From Bacteroidales bacterium (GTDB taxonomy: Bacteria > Bacteroidota > Bacteroidia > Bacteroidales > JAGOPY01), in contig DAOWEV010000101.1 of NCBI GenBank assembly GCA_030638325.1, positions 1 through 6,712 on the forward strand: a DNA stretch of 6,712 nucleotides, given 5' to 3'. A program made the translations under genes and the position numbers. Shown here in pieces: positions 1-6,387 of this stretch (position 1 is its first letter; every line of letters begins with the position of its first letter). The notes beneath the pieces were generated by a model. It saw only the letters and a list, made by a program, of their open reading frames with translations, did not search any database and was not told the DNA's origin.

Positions 1-162
1 GATCTCATATTTACCACAGTACATCTTTCTTAACTTTTCAAGAAGGATGTCATCAATTAAGGAAATAACAGAATCAATTCCGTAATGGGATACCTTTAAT
101 GGAGTATCAATGGTAAATCCAATTCCCATAACAGGGATATGAAATGAATGTTTTTTAATCAT
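1..162 (-). CDS. Unrecognised protein, N-terminal 54 codons (partial)
   Basis: An open frame runs from ATG at 162 to the window edge without a stop, so the C-terminus lies outside. The peptide starts MIKKHSFHIPVMGIGFTIDT and continues with a mixed hydrophobic and charged stretch containing GIDSVISLIDD. There is no signal peptide or membrane segment. The pattern of short hydrophobic strands with glycines could be the first strand of a cytoplasmic alpha/beta enzyme, but I do not recognise the family and assign no function. The frame is also open upstream to ATG codons at 183 and 207, which lie inside an octamer repeat. Those starts would add a duplicated MEKWNS peptide, so I prefer 162. The gene lies 59 nt downstream of the helicase on the same strand and may share its transcript. 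Steady non-repetitive coding character after residue 1 supports a real gene. Confidence 0.65.
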   Translation of the reverse strand, partial: MIKKHSFHIPVMGIGFTIDTPLKVSHYGIDSVISLIDDILLEKLRKMYCGKYEI

Positions 163-171
163 ATTTGAGTT

Positions 172-211
172 CCATTTTTCCATTATTCCACTATTCCATT
201 TTTCCATTTTT
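172..211. repeat. Octamer tandem array CCAYTWTT x5
   Basis: Five consecutive 8-nt units start at 172, 180, 188, 196 and 204. They read ccattttt, ccattatt, ccactatt, ccattttt and ccattttt. The array nearly fills the 59-nt spacer between the helicase stop and the next same-strand gene. Because 24 nt is three octamers, it repeats in frame on the minus strand and creates extra ATG codons at 183 and 207. Function is unknown. The period and positions are directly visible. Confidence 0.85.
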
Positions 212-221
212 CAACGCTCAA

Positions 222-1973
222 TCACCATTTTTTGCGGTTTCGACTGTCTCTACTACCACTTCGCTTTTTCCTGTCGCCCCACCTGCTGTCCCTCATCTTT
301 TTATAGTCTTTTTTCTTTGCCGACTTGCCTTTTGGAGGCGAGGCAAACGCCGGTCTTTCTTGTGAAGCCTCAACCACCAGTGACACTCCTTCAAAATCCT
401 GACCTTTCAAGGCCTTTATAAGTTGTGCCTCCACATTATCTTCAATTTCGAAGAAAGAGAACTTTCTCAATATTTCAATTTTCCCGATTTCCGCGTTTCC
501 GGAGTCTAAACCTTCATTGATCATGCCAATTAAGCGTGCCGGGGTGAGGTTGTTTTTTGCACCCACGTTGATATACAGTCTCGAAAACGAGGTTTTTCCT
601 CTATTATCCCAGCTTCTTTTTTCTCTTCTGCCCCCTTTTTGGCTTTCCGGGACGTTTATGTCCCTGGCATTCTTGTAGTAATCCAGGAATCTGTTAAATT
701 CAGCAGAAACAAAATGTTTAATCAGCTCTTCCCTGCTCAACCACTCCAGTTTTTGGTAAATAGCAGGCAAAAAAGGCTCGATTTGTTTGTCATCTACCTG
801 TACTTTTTCTATTTTATCAATGAGGGTATAGAGCTGTTTTGTGCAGATATCATTACCGCTGGGCACGAGTTTTTTAGAAAACACGATCCCGAATTTATTC
901 TCAATTTCTTTGATCCTCCTGGTTTCTCGTGTATGAACTATGGCAATAGAAGTTCCGCTTTTTCCTGCTCTTCCGGTCCTGCCGCTCCTGTGGATATAAA
1001 TTTCAGCATCATCCGGTAAATTATAGTTGATGATGTGGGTAAGGTCGTTTACGTCCAATCCTCGCGCGGCCACATCGGTGGCAACCAATAATTGTAACTG
1101 ACGCTTCCTGAACCTGCCCATTACTTCGTCGCGCTGGGGTTGCGATAAATCGCCATGCAAAGCATCGGCATTATAGCCATCCTGCATCAGTTTGTTCGCT
1201 GTTTCCTTGGTTTCCCGTCGCGTACGACAAAACACAATCCCGTAAACATTGGGGTTGATATCCGCAATTCGCTTAAGCACCTCATACCTGTCTCTGGCCT
1301 GAGCCATGTAAAACCAATGCTTTACATTTTCAGTGGCCGTATTTATCCGTGCAGCGAAAAGCTCAACAGGATCGCTCATATATTTTTTTGTAATGGCCAT
1401 AACCTCTTTTGATAATGTTGCTGCAAACAGCAAAGTTTGCTTATTTCGAGGGGTCTCGGCCAAAATTGAGTCCAGTTCCTCCTTAAAGCCCATGGTGAGC
1501 ATCTCGTCGGCTTCATCAAGCACCAGGCGCTCCACGTTTCCAGGCAATAATTTTTTACGCTTAATCAAATCTTTCGTCCTTCCCGGTGTTCCCACAACAA
1601 TTTGAGCCCCTTTATTCAAAGCTTTAATTTGTGTTTCAATACTGGCCCCGCCATAAACTGCTACAATGTTGAGCCCCTTTATGTATTTCGAATAACTGTT
1701 CAGGTCTTTGGTAATTTGTATACAGAGTTCCCTTGTCGGGCAAAGCACCAGGGTTTGTGTTCTTCTGTCTTCAATATTTGTCAAATGGATAGCAGGCAAC
1801 CCAAAAGCGGCTGTCTTCCCCGTCCCTGTTTGAGCAAAAGCAATCAGGTCTTGATCCGAAGACAATAAATGAGGAATTGTTTTGGTTTGAATAGTGGTTG
1901 GTTTTTCAAAGCCAAGTTCCTTGACTGCGTCAAGTATTCCATCAGCCAATCCGGTTTCTGCGAAAGAGTTCAT
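222..1973 (-). CDS. deaD: DEAD-box ATP-dependent RNA helicase with DbpA-type RNA-binding domain
   Basis: A 583-residue cytoplasmic RNA helicase expected to remodel RNA or RNA-protein complexes, such as in ribosome assembly or cold adaptation. Visible motifs are: Q motif around GFEKPTTIQ (21-29), motif I AQTGTGKT (47-54), Ia PTREL (79-83), GG (108-109), TPGR (129-132), DEAD (153-156), motif III as AAT (185-187) instead of SAT, IV GIVFCRT (245-251), V ATDVAARGLDV (298-308) and VI HRSGRTGRAG (328-337). After a linker, residues about 464-537 match the DbpA/CsdA RNA-recognition domain (SRLYINVGAKNNLTPARLIG). The tail from about 546 is rich in Lys, Arg and Ser. Length is close to CsdA/DeaD (about 630). 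The start has full Q-motif spacing and a promoter-like box 23 nt upstream. DeaD versus DbpA subfamily is not decided; the symbol follows overall architecture. Confidence 0.95.
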   Translation of the reverse strand: MNSFAETGLADGILDAVKELGFEKPTTIQTKTIPHLLSSDQDLIAFAQTGTGKTAAFGLPAIHLTNIEDRRTQTLVLCPTRELCIQITKDLNSYSKYIKGLNIVAVYGGASIETQIKALNKGAQIVVGTPGRTKDLIKRKKLLPGNVERLVLDEADEMLTMGFKEELDSILAETPRNKQTLLFAATLSKEVMAITKKYMSDPVELFAARINTATENVKHWFYMAQARDRYEVLKRIADINPNVYGIVFCRTRRETKETANKLMQDGYNADALHGDLSQPQRDEVMGRFRKRQLQLLVATDVAARGLDVNDLTHIINYNLPDDAEIYIHRSGRTGRAGKSGTSIAIVHTRETRRIKEIENKFGIVFSKKLVPSGNDICTKQLYTLIDKIEKVQVDDKQIEPFLPAIYQKLEWLSREELIKHFVSAEFNRFLDYYKNARDINVPESQKGGRREKRSWDNRGKTSFSRLYINVGAKNNLTPARLIGMINEGLDSGNAEIGKIEILRKFSFFEIEDNVEAQLIKALKGQDFEGVSLVVEASQERPAFASPPKGKSAKKKDYKKMRDSRWGDRKKRSGSRDSRNRKKW

Positions 1974-1995
1974 ATTATTTGTATCTAATAAACTG

Positions 1996-2003
1996 CAAAG
2001 GTG
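1996..2003 (-). promoter_or_regulatory. Probable -7 box for the helicase gene
   Basis: Read on the minus strand this is CACCTTTG followed by CAG, one mismatch (first T to C) from the Bacteroidota TAnnTTTG box. It would give a leader of roughly 15-20 nt before ATG at 1973. No TTG sits at the usual -33 spacing, so the call is tentative. Confidence 0.4.
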
Positions 2004-2030
2004 GTGTTTTAATCGTTGTATTTGTTAATG

Positions 2031-2201
2031 TTACCAAATTATTAGTGAAAGATCAGAAAATAATGCTCCCAACCTCAAAAAAGGAATAAAAGTCATTCTA
2101 ATTTTATTATTTCGTTCCTTTGTCTTGATATGTAACGTTTTTGTTATTTCTTTAAGTCTCCCGGATGCTTCTTCGTATTTTATTACTTTTATTCTGGTCA
2201 T
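2031..2201 (-). pseudogene. Probable N-terminal remnant of an AhpD/carboxymuconolactone-decarboxylase-like gene
   Basis: A 56-codon frame starts at ATG 2201 and stops at TAA 2031-2033. Its first 19 residues, MTRIKVIKYEEASGRLKEI, closely resemble from memory the start of AhpD-like carboxymuconolactone-decarboxylase family proteins, whose intact members are far longer and carry a CxxC or similar redox/proton-relay motif. After residue 19 the resemblance ends. The rest (TKTLHIKTKERNNK, then a hydrophobic end) has no cysteine and no helical-bundle core. I infer that a gene was cut down by deletion, leaving its 5' end fused to spacer sequence. I did not find the missing part in the other minus-strand frames just downstream. 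It ends 57 nt before the helicase start. The alternatives are a genuine small protein or chance similarity. The family assignment is inference and needs a search. Confidence 0.4.
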
Positions 2202-2361
2202 TGTTGCTATTATTATTCCTGAATATATCGAATACCTGTTCCGGCATACAGTAAATGATTGGCAGAATATGGAATGCCGTTGTGTGCTTACAAGTATTCG
2301 TTAAACAAATTTTTCTGAAATTCTACGAAATTTCTAAGAGGCAGATTTTCTTCTTCCTACT

Positions 2362-2400
2362 CACGCTTCACATCTCACACTTCACATCTCACGCTTCACG
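2362..2400. repeat. Heptamer array, alternating CACRCTT and CACATCT
   Basis: From 2362 the units are cacgctt, cacatct, cacactt, cacatct, cacgctt and a partial cacg. This is a 7-nt period with a 14-nt super-period. The array begins 35 nt beyond the 3' end of the tRNA and would lie in its 3' trailer if transcription continues that far. Confidence 0.85.
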
Positions 2401-2435
2401 TATTATGGATTTAAGAGGATGGTTAAGATGCTTAT

Positions 2436-2510
2436 TGGTAGCCCCGACAGGAATCGAACCTGTATCTAAGGTTTAGGAAACCTCCATTCTATCCGTTGAA
2501 CTACGGGGCC
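2436..2510 (-). tRNA. tRNA-Arg (anticodon CCU), CCA encoded
   Basis: The minus strand folds into a complete cloverleaf. The acceptor is GGCCCCG with CGGGGCT, ending in a G1-U72 wobble. The D arm is GTTC/GAAT with GG in the loop. The anticodon stem is GAGGT/ACCTT around loop TTCCTAA. The variable loop is AGAT, and the T stem is ACAGG/CCTGT around TTCGATT. Anticodon CCU (2475-2477 in plus coordinates) reads the arginine codon AGG. Discriminator A is followed by a genome-encoded CCA at 2436-2438. The 72-nt body is a normal length with a short 4-nt variable loop. It lies 141 nt downstream of metG on the same strand but has its own promoter. Confidence 0.96.
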
Positions 2511-2516
2511 GGAAAA

Positions 2517-2551
2517 TTTACAATTTACGATTTACAATTTACGATTTACAA
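2517..2551. repeat. Heptamer array, alternating TTTACAA and TTTACGA
   Basis: Five uninterrupted heptamers occur: tttacaa, tttacga, tttacaa, tttacga, tttacaa. They alternate strictly, giving a perfect 14-nt super-period. The array lies 6 nt upstream of tRNA position 1 and downstream of the tRNA promoter, so it should form most of the 5' leader of the tRNA precursor. Confidence 0.9.
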
Positions 2552-2579
2552 TGTTTGAGGTGTAATGCAAATCAGGCTG

Positions 2580-2609
2580 CAAAATTACAAATAATCAAAG
2601 GATTTGCAA
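2580..2609 (-). promoter_or_regulatory. Bacteroidota-type promoter for tRNA-Arg
   Basis: On the minus strand, TTG (2609-2607) is followed by 19 nt and then TAATTTTG (2587-2580), an exact fit to the TAnnTTTG box with -33 TTG at normal spacing. Transcription should begin near 2574, about 64 nt before the mature tRNA. Confidence 0.7.
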
Positions 2610-2651
2610 TAGGTTTTTACAGTATGAATCACGAATTCCTGTTATTGCCAA

Positions 2652-4718
2652 CTATTTCACTGTGCTGCCATTCTCAAACGCCTCGGAGGGTTGCACAAAG
2701 CATAGCTTACCTTCCGCATCTTCTGCCATCAGGATCATACCCTGGGATTCGATGCCCCTCAGCTTGATGGGGGCAAGATTAACTACAAAGCAGGCCTTTT
2801 GGCCAATGATGTCTTCAGGTGTATAATGTTCGGCAATACCTGAAACGACCGTCCGCTGGTCGACGCCTGTGTCTATTTTCAGTTTCAGTAACTTTTTGGT
2901 CTTCGGTACTTTTTCAGCTTCAACAATGGTACCGACCCGGATGTCAATTTTAGTAAAGTCATCAAAGTTCACCTGTTCTTTCACCGGGTTGATCCCGGAT
3001 TCGTCAGCTTTATTTTGTTTTTTGGTGTCCTGCAATTTCTGAACCTGGGCCTGTATCACCTCATCATCGATCTTTTCAAATAAATAAGAAGGCTTGTTCA
3101 ACTGGTGGCCGGGTTTCAGCAATTCTGTGTTACCGGCATCATCCCAGTGCATTTTGGGGAGATTCAACATCCCGGTCAGTTTTTCGGCTGTAAACGGCAG
3201 GAATGGCTCGCTCAATATGGCAAGGTTTGCGCAGATATGGAGGGAGATGTTTAAAATCGTCTGAACCCTTTCTTCATTTGTCTTGATAAGCTTCCAGGGT
3301 TCGGAATCGGTCAGGTATTTGTTGCCCAGGCGCGCCAGGTTCATCATCTCAGTTAATGCTTCCCGGAAGCGTAAGTTATCCAGGCTCTTGCCTATTCGAT
3401 TTGGAAATGTTGCTATCTCCTCAATTACATCCAGCTCTCGTTGAGAATCCCATTCGGCTTTTCTTTCAGGAACCTTTCCATCAAAATATTTTTGAGTCAG
3501 TACAAGTGTTCTGTTCACAAAATTGCCTAAGATGGCGAGCAGTTCATTGTTGTTCCTTGCCTGGAAATCCTTCCATGTGAAGTCGCTGTCTTTGGCCTCC
3601 GGGGCATTGGCCGTCAGGACATACCGAAGCACATCCTGCTTATCCTGAAAATCTTCCAGGTATTCGTGCAGCCATACCGCCCAGTTCATGGATGTGGAGA
3701 TTTTATCATTTTCCAGGGTCATGAATTCGAAAGCCGGGACATTCTCGGGCAGAATGTAAGACCCTTCCTGTTTCATCATGGCCGGGAACATAATACAATG
3801 AAAAACGATATTGTCTTTCCCGATAAAATGCACAAGTTTTGTTTCAGGGTCTTTCCAGTAGGTCTCCCAATTCTTATCATGTTCAGCCGCCCATTCCCGG
3901 GTTGCCGAAATATATCCAATGGGTGCATCAAACCATACATACAATACTTTACCCTCCGCTTCAGGAAGTGGAACTGCTACTCCCCAATCCAGGTCGCGCG
4001 TGACGGCCCGGGGTTGCAATCCATGGTCCAGCCATGATTTACACTGACCATAAACATTTGGTTTCCAATCATCTTTATGGCCATCCACGATCCATTTGCG
4101 AAGCCAGTCCTGGTATCTATCTAATGGCAGGTACCAGTGTTTCGTCTCTTTCTGTACAGGCACATTGCCACTGAGGGCTGATTTCGGGTTGATCAGTTCT
4201 GCAGGGCTCAGGGAAGTACCACAGCTTTCACACTGGTCTCCATAAGCCTTTTCATAACCACACCTTGGGCAAGTTCCGGTGATATACCTGTCGGACAGAA
4301 AATGCCTGGTCTCTTCATCATAGTACTGAAGTGAAGTCTTTTTAATGAATTCTCCTTGATCGTACAGCTTTTTAAAAAATTCGGATGCCGTTTCATGGTG
4401 GATCTGGTTGGAAGTCCTGGAATAAATATCGAAAGATATGCCAAACTCTTCAAATGACTTCTTTATCATGCTATGGTATTTGTCAACGATTTCCTGAGGC
4501 CCAACCCCCAGTTCCCGGGCTTTGATGGTAATGGGCACCCCGTGCTCATCTGACCCTCCGATGAACACAACATCTAATCCCCTGGAACGCAGATACCTGA
4601 CATAGATATCGGCAGGAATATAAACACCTGCGAGATGTCCGATGTGGATAGGCCCATTCGCATATGGCAGGGCAGAGGTGACTGTATATCTCTTGAATTT
4701 TTTATCCGGATCGTTCAT
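2652..4718 (-). CDS. metG: Methionyl-tRNA synthetase
   Basis: A 688-residue class I aminoacyl-tRNA synthetase that charges tRNA-Met with methionine in the cytoplasm. It has the HIGH signature at 25-28 (PIHIGHLAG), followed by GGSDEHG (54-60). A zinc knuckle has two CxxC pairs, at C150/C153 and C163/C166. The KMSKS-equivalent loop is KISTS at 339-343, ahead of NWAVWLHEYL. The helical anticodon-binding domain runs from about 375 to 540, with WKDFQARNNNELL in it. A linker at about 555-580 is rich in Lys and Gln. An EMAPII/Trbp111-like OB-fold tRNA-binding domain occupies about 585-688 (FTKIDIRVGTIVEAEKVP). Length and architecture are those of full bacterial MetRS with the appended domain. The start at 4718 lies directly before the catalytic core and 27 nt from a -7 box. 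It is divergent from the LD-carboxypeptidase gene. Nothing is broken. Confidence 0.98.
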   Translation of the reverse strand: MNDPDKKFKRYTVTSALPYANGPIHIGHLAGVYIPADIYVRYLRSRGLDVVFIGGSDEHGVPITIKARELGVGPQEIVDKYHSMIKKSFEEFGISFDIYSRTSNQIHHETASEFFKKLYDQGEFIKKTSLQYYDEETRHFLSDRYITGTCPRCGYEKAYGDQCESCGTSLSPAELINPKSALSGNVPVQKETKHWYLPLDRYQDWLRKWIVDGHKDDWKPNVYGQCKSWLDHGLQPRAVTRDLDWGVAVPLPEAEGKVLYVWFDAPIGYISATREWAAEHDKNWETYWKDPETKLVHFIGKDNIVFHCIMFPAMMKQEGSYILPENVPAFEFMTLENDKISTSMNWAVWLHEYLEDFQDKQDVLRYVLTANAPEAKDSDFTWKDFQARNNNELLAILGNFVNRTLVLTQKYFDGKVPERKAEWDSQRELDVIEEIATFPNRIGKSLDNLRFREALTEMMNLARLGNKYLTDSEPWKLIKTNEERVQTILNISLHICANLAILSEPFLPFTAEKLTGMLNLPKMHWDDAGNTELLKPGHQLNKPSYLFEKIDDEVIQAQVQKLQDTKKQNKADESGINPVKEQVNFDDFTKIDIRVGTIVEAEKVPKTKKLLKLKIDTGVDQRTVVSGIAEHYTPEDIIGQKACFVVNLAPIKLRGIESQGMILMAEDAEGKLCFVQPSEAFENGSTVK

Positions 4719-4745
4719 AGCTTAATAATTTCCAGTAATTTCGGG

Positions 4746-4753
4746 CAAAGATA
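4746..4753 (-). promoter_or_regulatory. -7 box for metG
   Basis: The minus strand reads TATCTTTG, an exact TAnnTTTG match followed by C, 27 nt upstream of the metG ATG. No TTG is found at the usual -33 distance. I found no matching promoter for the divergent plus-strand gene at 4879. TAAGACTTTG at 4830-4839 comes closest but has two extra bases between TA and TTTG. Confidence 0.55.
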
Positions 4754-4878
4754 AGAAAATAACACGCCTGATCGCTGTGTCTTTTTTTAGGACATGTGTG
4801 ATGTGGAGAGTAAGAGAAGAGTTGGACCGTAAGACTTTGGGACGGTGGAACCGGGAGATCAGGAAAGCCTAAATAAAT

Positions 4879-5778
4879 ATGATTACACCAGAATATTTAA
4901 AACAGGGTGACAAAATTGCCATAGTATCGCCTTCCAGGAAGATCACAGCTGAGGAGGTAAGACCTGCAATAAACACCTTTCAGGAATGGGGACTGGAAGT
5001 GGTAGCGGGAGAGTATCTCTATTCAGCTTATCACCAGTTTGCGGGAAGTGATGAGGAAAGGCTCAGCGATCTGCAGAAAATGCTGGATGACGATTCGGTA
5101 AAGGCCATTGTCTGTTCAAGGGGAGGGTACGGAACTGTCAGGATCATAGATGAGATTGATTTTTCCAAACTCCGTGAAAACCCGAAATGGATCGTAGGAT
5201 ACAGTGATATTACCGTTTTACATTCGCATATTCAAAAGCATTATGCTATTGAAACCCTGCATGCGATTATGCCGGTTAACTTTCCGGCAGCGGGTAAAAA
5301 TGATTTGTCTGTTGCATCTTTGAAAAAAGCCCTTTTCGGAGAAACACTGGAATATGAGCTGTCTGTCGATAGTCATTTCAGGAAAGGAATGGCAGAAGGC
5401 ATTTTGACAGGCGGAAACCTTTCTATCCTGCACAGCCTGACTGGTTCTGATTCGGATATTGAGACTGCCGGAAAGATACTTTTCCTTGAAGACCTGGACG
5501 AGTATCTGTATCATATCGACCGCATGATGATGAACCTGAAGCGATCAGGCAAGCTCGAAAAACTGGCGGGCATGATTGTCGGAGGCATGTCCGGCATGCA
5601 CGATAACGAGGTCCCGTTTGGGAAGACTGCCAATGAGATCATCCTGAGCGCTGTTCAGGAATATGATTATCCCGTATGCTTCAATTTTCCTGCCGGGCAT
5701 CTAAATGAGAATCTGGCGATGATCTTTGGAAGGAAAGTCGGGCTAAGGGTTGGGAAAAAGCTTCACCTTTCTTTCTAA
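4879..5778 (+). CDS. ldcA: LD-carboxypeptidase (peptidase family S66)
   Basis: A 299-residue cytoplasmic serine peptidase expected to remove the terminal D-alanine from murein tetrapeptides, linked by an L,D bond, during peptidoglycan recycling. There is no signal peptide, which fits a recycling role. Visible family features are: N-terminal GDKIAIVSPSR (10-20), CSRGGYG (79-85), the nucleophile elbow VGYSDITVLH with Ser109, TGGNLSIL (177-184), LFLEDLDEYLYHIDRM with Glu204, and PAGHLNENLA with His274. Ser109, Glu204 and His274 match the order and approximate spacing of the S66 Ser-Glu-His triad. Length is normal for LdcA (about 300). The same fold includes MccF, which gives resistance to microcin C-type antibiotics. 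The housekeeping context favours LdcA, but sequence alone does not rule out MccF. The start follows an A-rich stretch with no in-frame alternative nearby. Confidence 0.93.
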   Translation: MITPEYLKQGDKIAIVSPSRKITAEEVRPAINTFQEWGLEVVAGEYLYSAYHQFAGSDEERLSDLQKMLDDDSVKAIVCSRGGYGTVRIIDEIDFSKLRENPKWIVGYSDITVLHSHIQKHYAIETLHAIMPVNFPAAGKNDLSVASLKKALFGETLEYELSVDSHFRKGMAEGILTGGNLSILHSLTGSDSDIETAGKILFLEDLDEYLYHIDRMMMNLKRSGKLEKLAGMIVGGMSGMHDNEVPFGKTANEIILSAVQEYDYPVCFNFPAGHLNENLAMIFGRKVGLRVGKKLHLSF

Positions 5779-5794
5779 CCTGAATTGTTCGGTC

Positions 5795-5818
5795 AGAAAT
5801 TCATTCCAGACAATTTCT
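5795..5818 (+). terminator. Possible weak terminator after ldcA
   Basis: A 7-bp stem, agaaatt/aatttct, with a 10-nt loop begins 16 nt after the ldcA stop and is followed by ttt. An outer cggtc/gaccg pair also flanks it. The stem is AT-rich and the T run short, so the call is weak. Confidence 0.25.
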
Positions 5819-5886
5819 TTTCAACAGACCGGGTATATTCGCTTCTCCAGGCGATTAATAGTTGAATCAGGTTAATAAAGTTACGT

Positions 5887-5952
5887 ACCTGCAGAGCGAC
5901 GGAAAGGTGTTATTCATACACAAATACTCATAAAACATTCCACTCCGCAGGT
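5887..5952. repeat. Inverted repeat upstream of yraN
   Basis: Arms acctgcagag (5887-5896) and ctccgcaggt (5943-5952) are complementary at 9 of 10 positions across a 46-nt interval. The distal arm ends 21 nt before the yraN start. It could be an operator pair, a leader structure or chance. No -7 box was found in this spacer. Confidence 0.35.
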
Positions 5953-5973
5953 GTGTAACATATATCTATTCAA

Positions 5974-6342
5974 ATGGCGGAACACAATGAATTAGGGAAA
6001 AAAGGCGAAGAGATGGCGCTGGGCTATCTCAGGAAGAATGGCTACAGGATCTGGGATACCAACTGGCAATTCGGCAAAACTGAAATAGATATTATTGCCC
6101 AAAAAAAGAATTATCTGGTGATCGTGGAAGTCAAGACAAAGAAATCAAATTATTTTTGTGAGCCGGAAGCCTCTGTAACAAAAAAAAAGCAAGGATTTCT
6201 GATCAGGGCAGCAAATGCTTATATCAAATGGAATAACATCAACCTTGAAACCAGGTTCGATATTATTGCAATCATTATAAATCAAGACCAGCATGAAATC
6301 AATCATATTCATGATGCTTTTTATCCAACCCTTTACAAATAA
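5974..6342 (+). CDS. yraN: YraN/UPF0102 family protein (PD-(D/E)XK nuclease fold)
   Basis: A 122-residue cytoplasmic protein of the widespread UPF0102 family, which has an Holliday-junction-resolvase-like restriction-endonuclease fold but no settled cellular role. The family pattern is clear: N-terminal helix GKKGEEMALGYLRKNGYRI (9-27; Glu12), then KTEIDIIA (35-42) with Glu37 and Asp39, then LVIVEVKTK (48-56) with Glu52 and Lys54. Asp39 and Glu52-x-Lys54 form the PD-(D/E)XK active site. The usual Gly before EID is Thr36 here, a mild deviation that leaves the acidic residues intact. A helix with KKKQGFLIRAANAYI (70-84) follows, as in the family. Length is typical. The gene lies 195 nt after ldcA and is followed immediately by a palindrome. 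Its catalytic competence is inferred. Confidence 0.92.
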   Translation: MAEHNELGKKGEEMALGYLRKNGYRIWDTNWQFGKTEIDIIAQKKNYLVIVEVKTKKSNYFCEPEASVTKKKQGFLIRAANAYIKWNNINLETRFDIIAIIINQDQHEINHIHDAFYPTLYK

Positions 6343-6344
6343 AT

Positions 6345-6372
6345 GTAGAGACGCAAAATATTGCGTCTCTAC
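6345..6372. repeat. Perfect 12-bp palindromic repeat after yraN
   Basis: Arms GTAGAGACGCAA (6345-6356) and TTGCGTCTCTAC (6361-6372) are perfectly complementary around the 4-nt loop aata, starting 2 nt after the yraN stop. As RNA it forms a strong hairpin on either strand. No T run follows in either orientation, so it is not a standard intrinsic terminator. From memory, the same GTAGAGACG palindrome type recurs between genes in Bacteroidota and cyanobacteria. Confidence 0.85.
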
Positions 6373-6387
6373 TATCGGGATTAGAAC

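Larger units (their letters stand above)
1974..2435. other. 462-nt spacer between helicase and tRNA-Arg
   Basis: This AT-rich stretch holds the helicase promoter candidate (1996-2003), the AhpD-like remnant (2031-2201) and a heptamer array (2362-2400). Between 2202 and 2361 I see no supported gene. There is only a weak 6-bp inverted repeat, gaaatt/aatttc, at 2317-2334. A plus-strand frame is open from 2029 to 2304 but has no usable ATG until near its end. Confidence 0.6.

Noticed and set aside
2029..2304. Plus-strand frame open for 91 codons, encoding two hydrophobic stretches like a small membrane protein
   Set aside because: It lacks an ATG until codon 80 or so. The hydrophobic content follows from T-rich DNA, and it lies antisense to the AhpD-like remnant, whose minus-strand frame is the recognisable one.
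2317..2334. Inverted repeat gaaatt/aatttc as a terminator for tRNA-Arg
   Set aside because: The stem is only 6 bp and AT-rich, there is no convincing T run on the tRNA strand, and it lies about 100 nt from the tRNA end.
2255..2476. Plus-strand frame with a plausible-looking translation including APTGIEPVSKV
   Set aside because: It runs through the antisense of the tRNA-Arg and through the heptamer array. The APTGIEPV-type ending is the well-known artefact of translating the reverse of a tRNA gene.
4208..4453. Minus-strand frame of 81 codons inside metG
   Set aside because: It overlaps in another frame the zinc-knuckle region of methionyl-tRNA synthetase, which is unmistakable, so it is a shadow.
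5785..5907. Minus-strand open frame of about 39 codons between ldcA and yraN, with a peptide containing INLIQLLIAWRSEYTRSVEK
   Set aside because: It has no start codon at its beginning, is bounded by close stops, and matches no family I can name with confidence.
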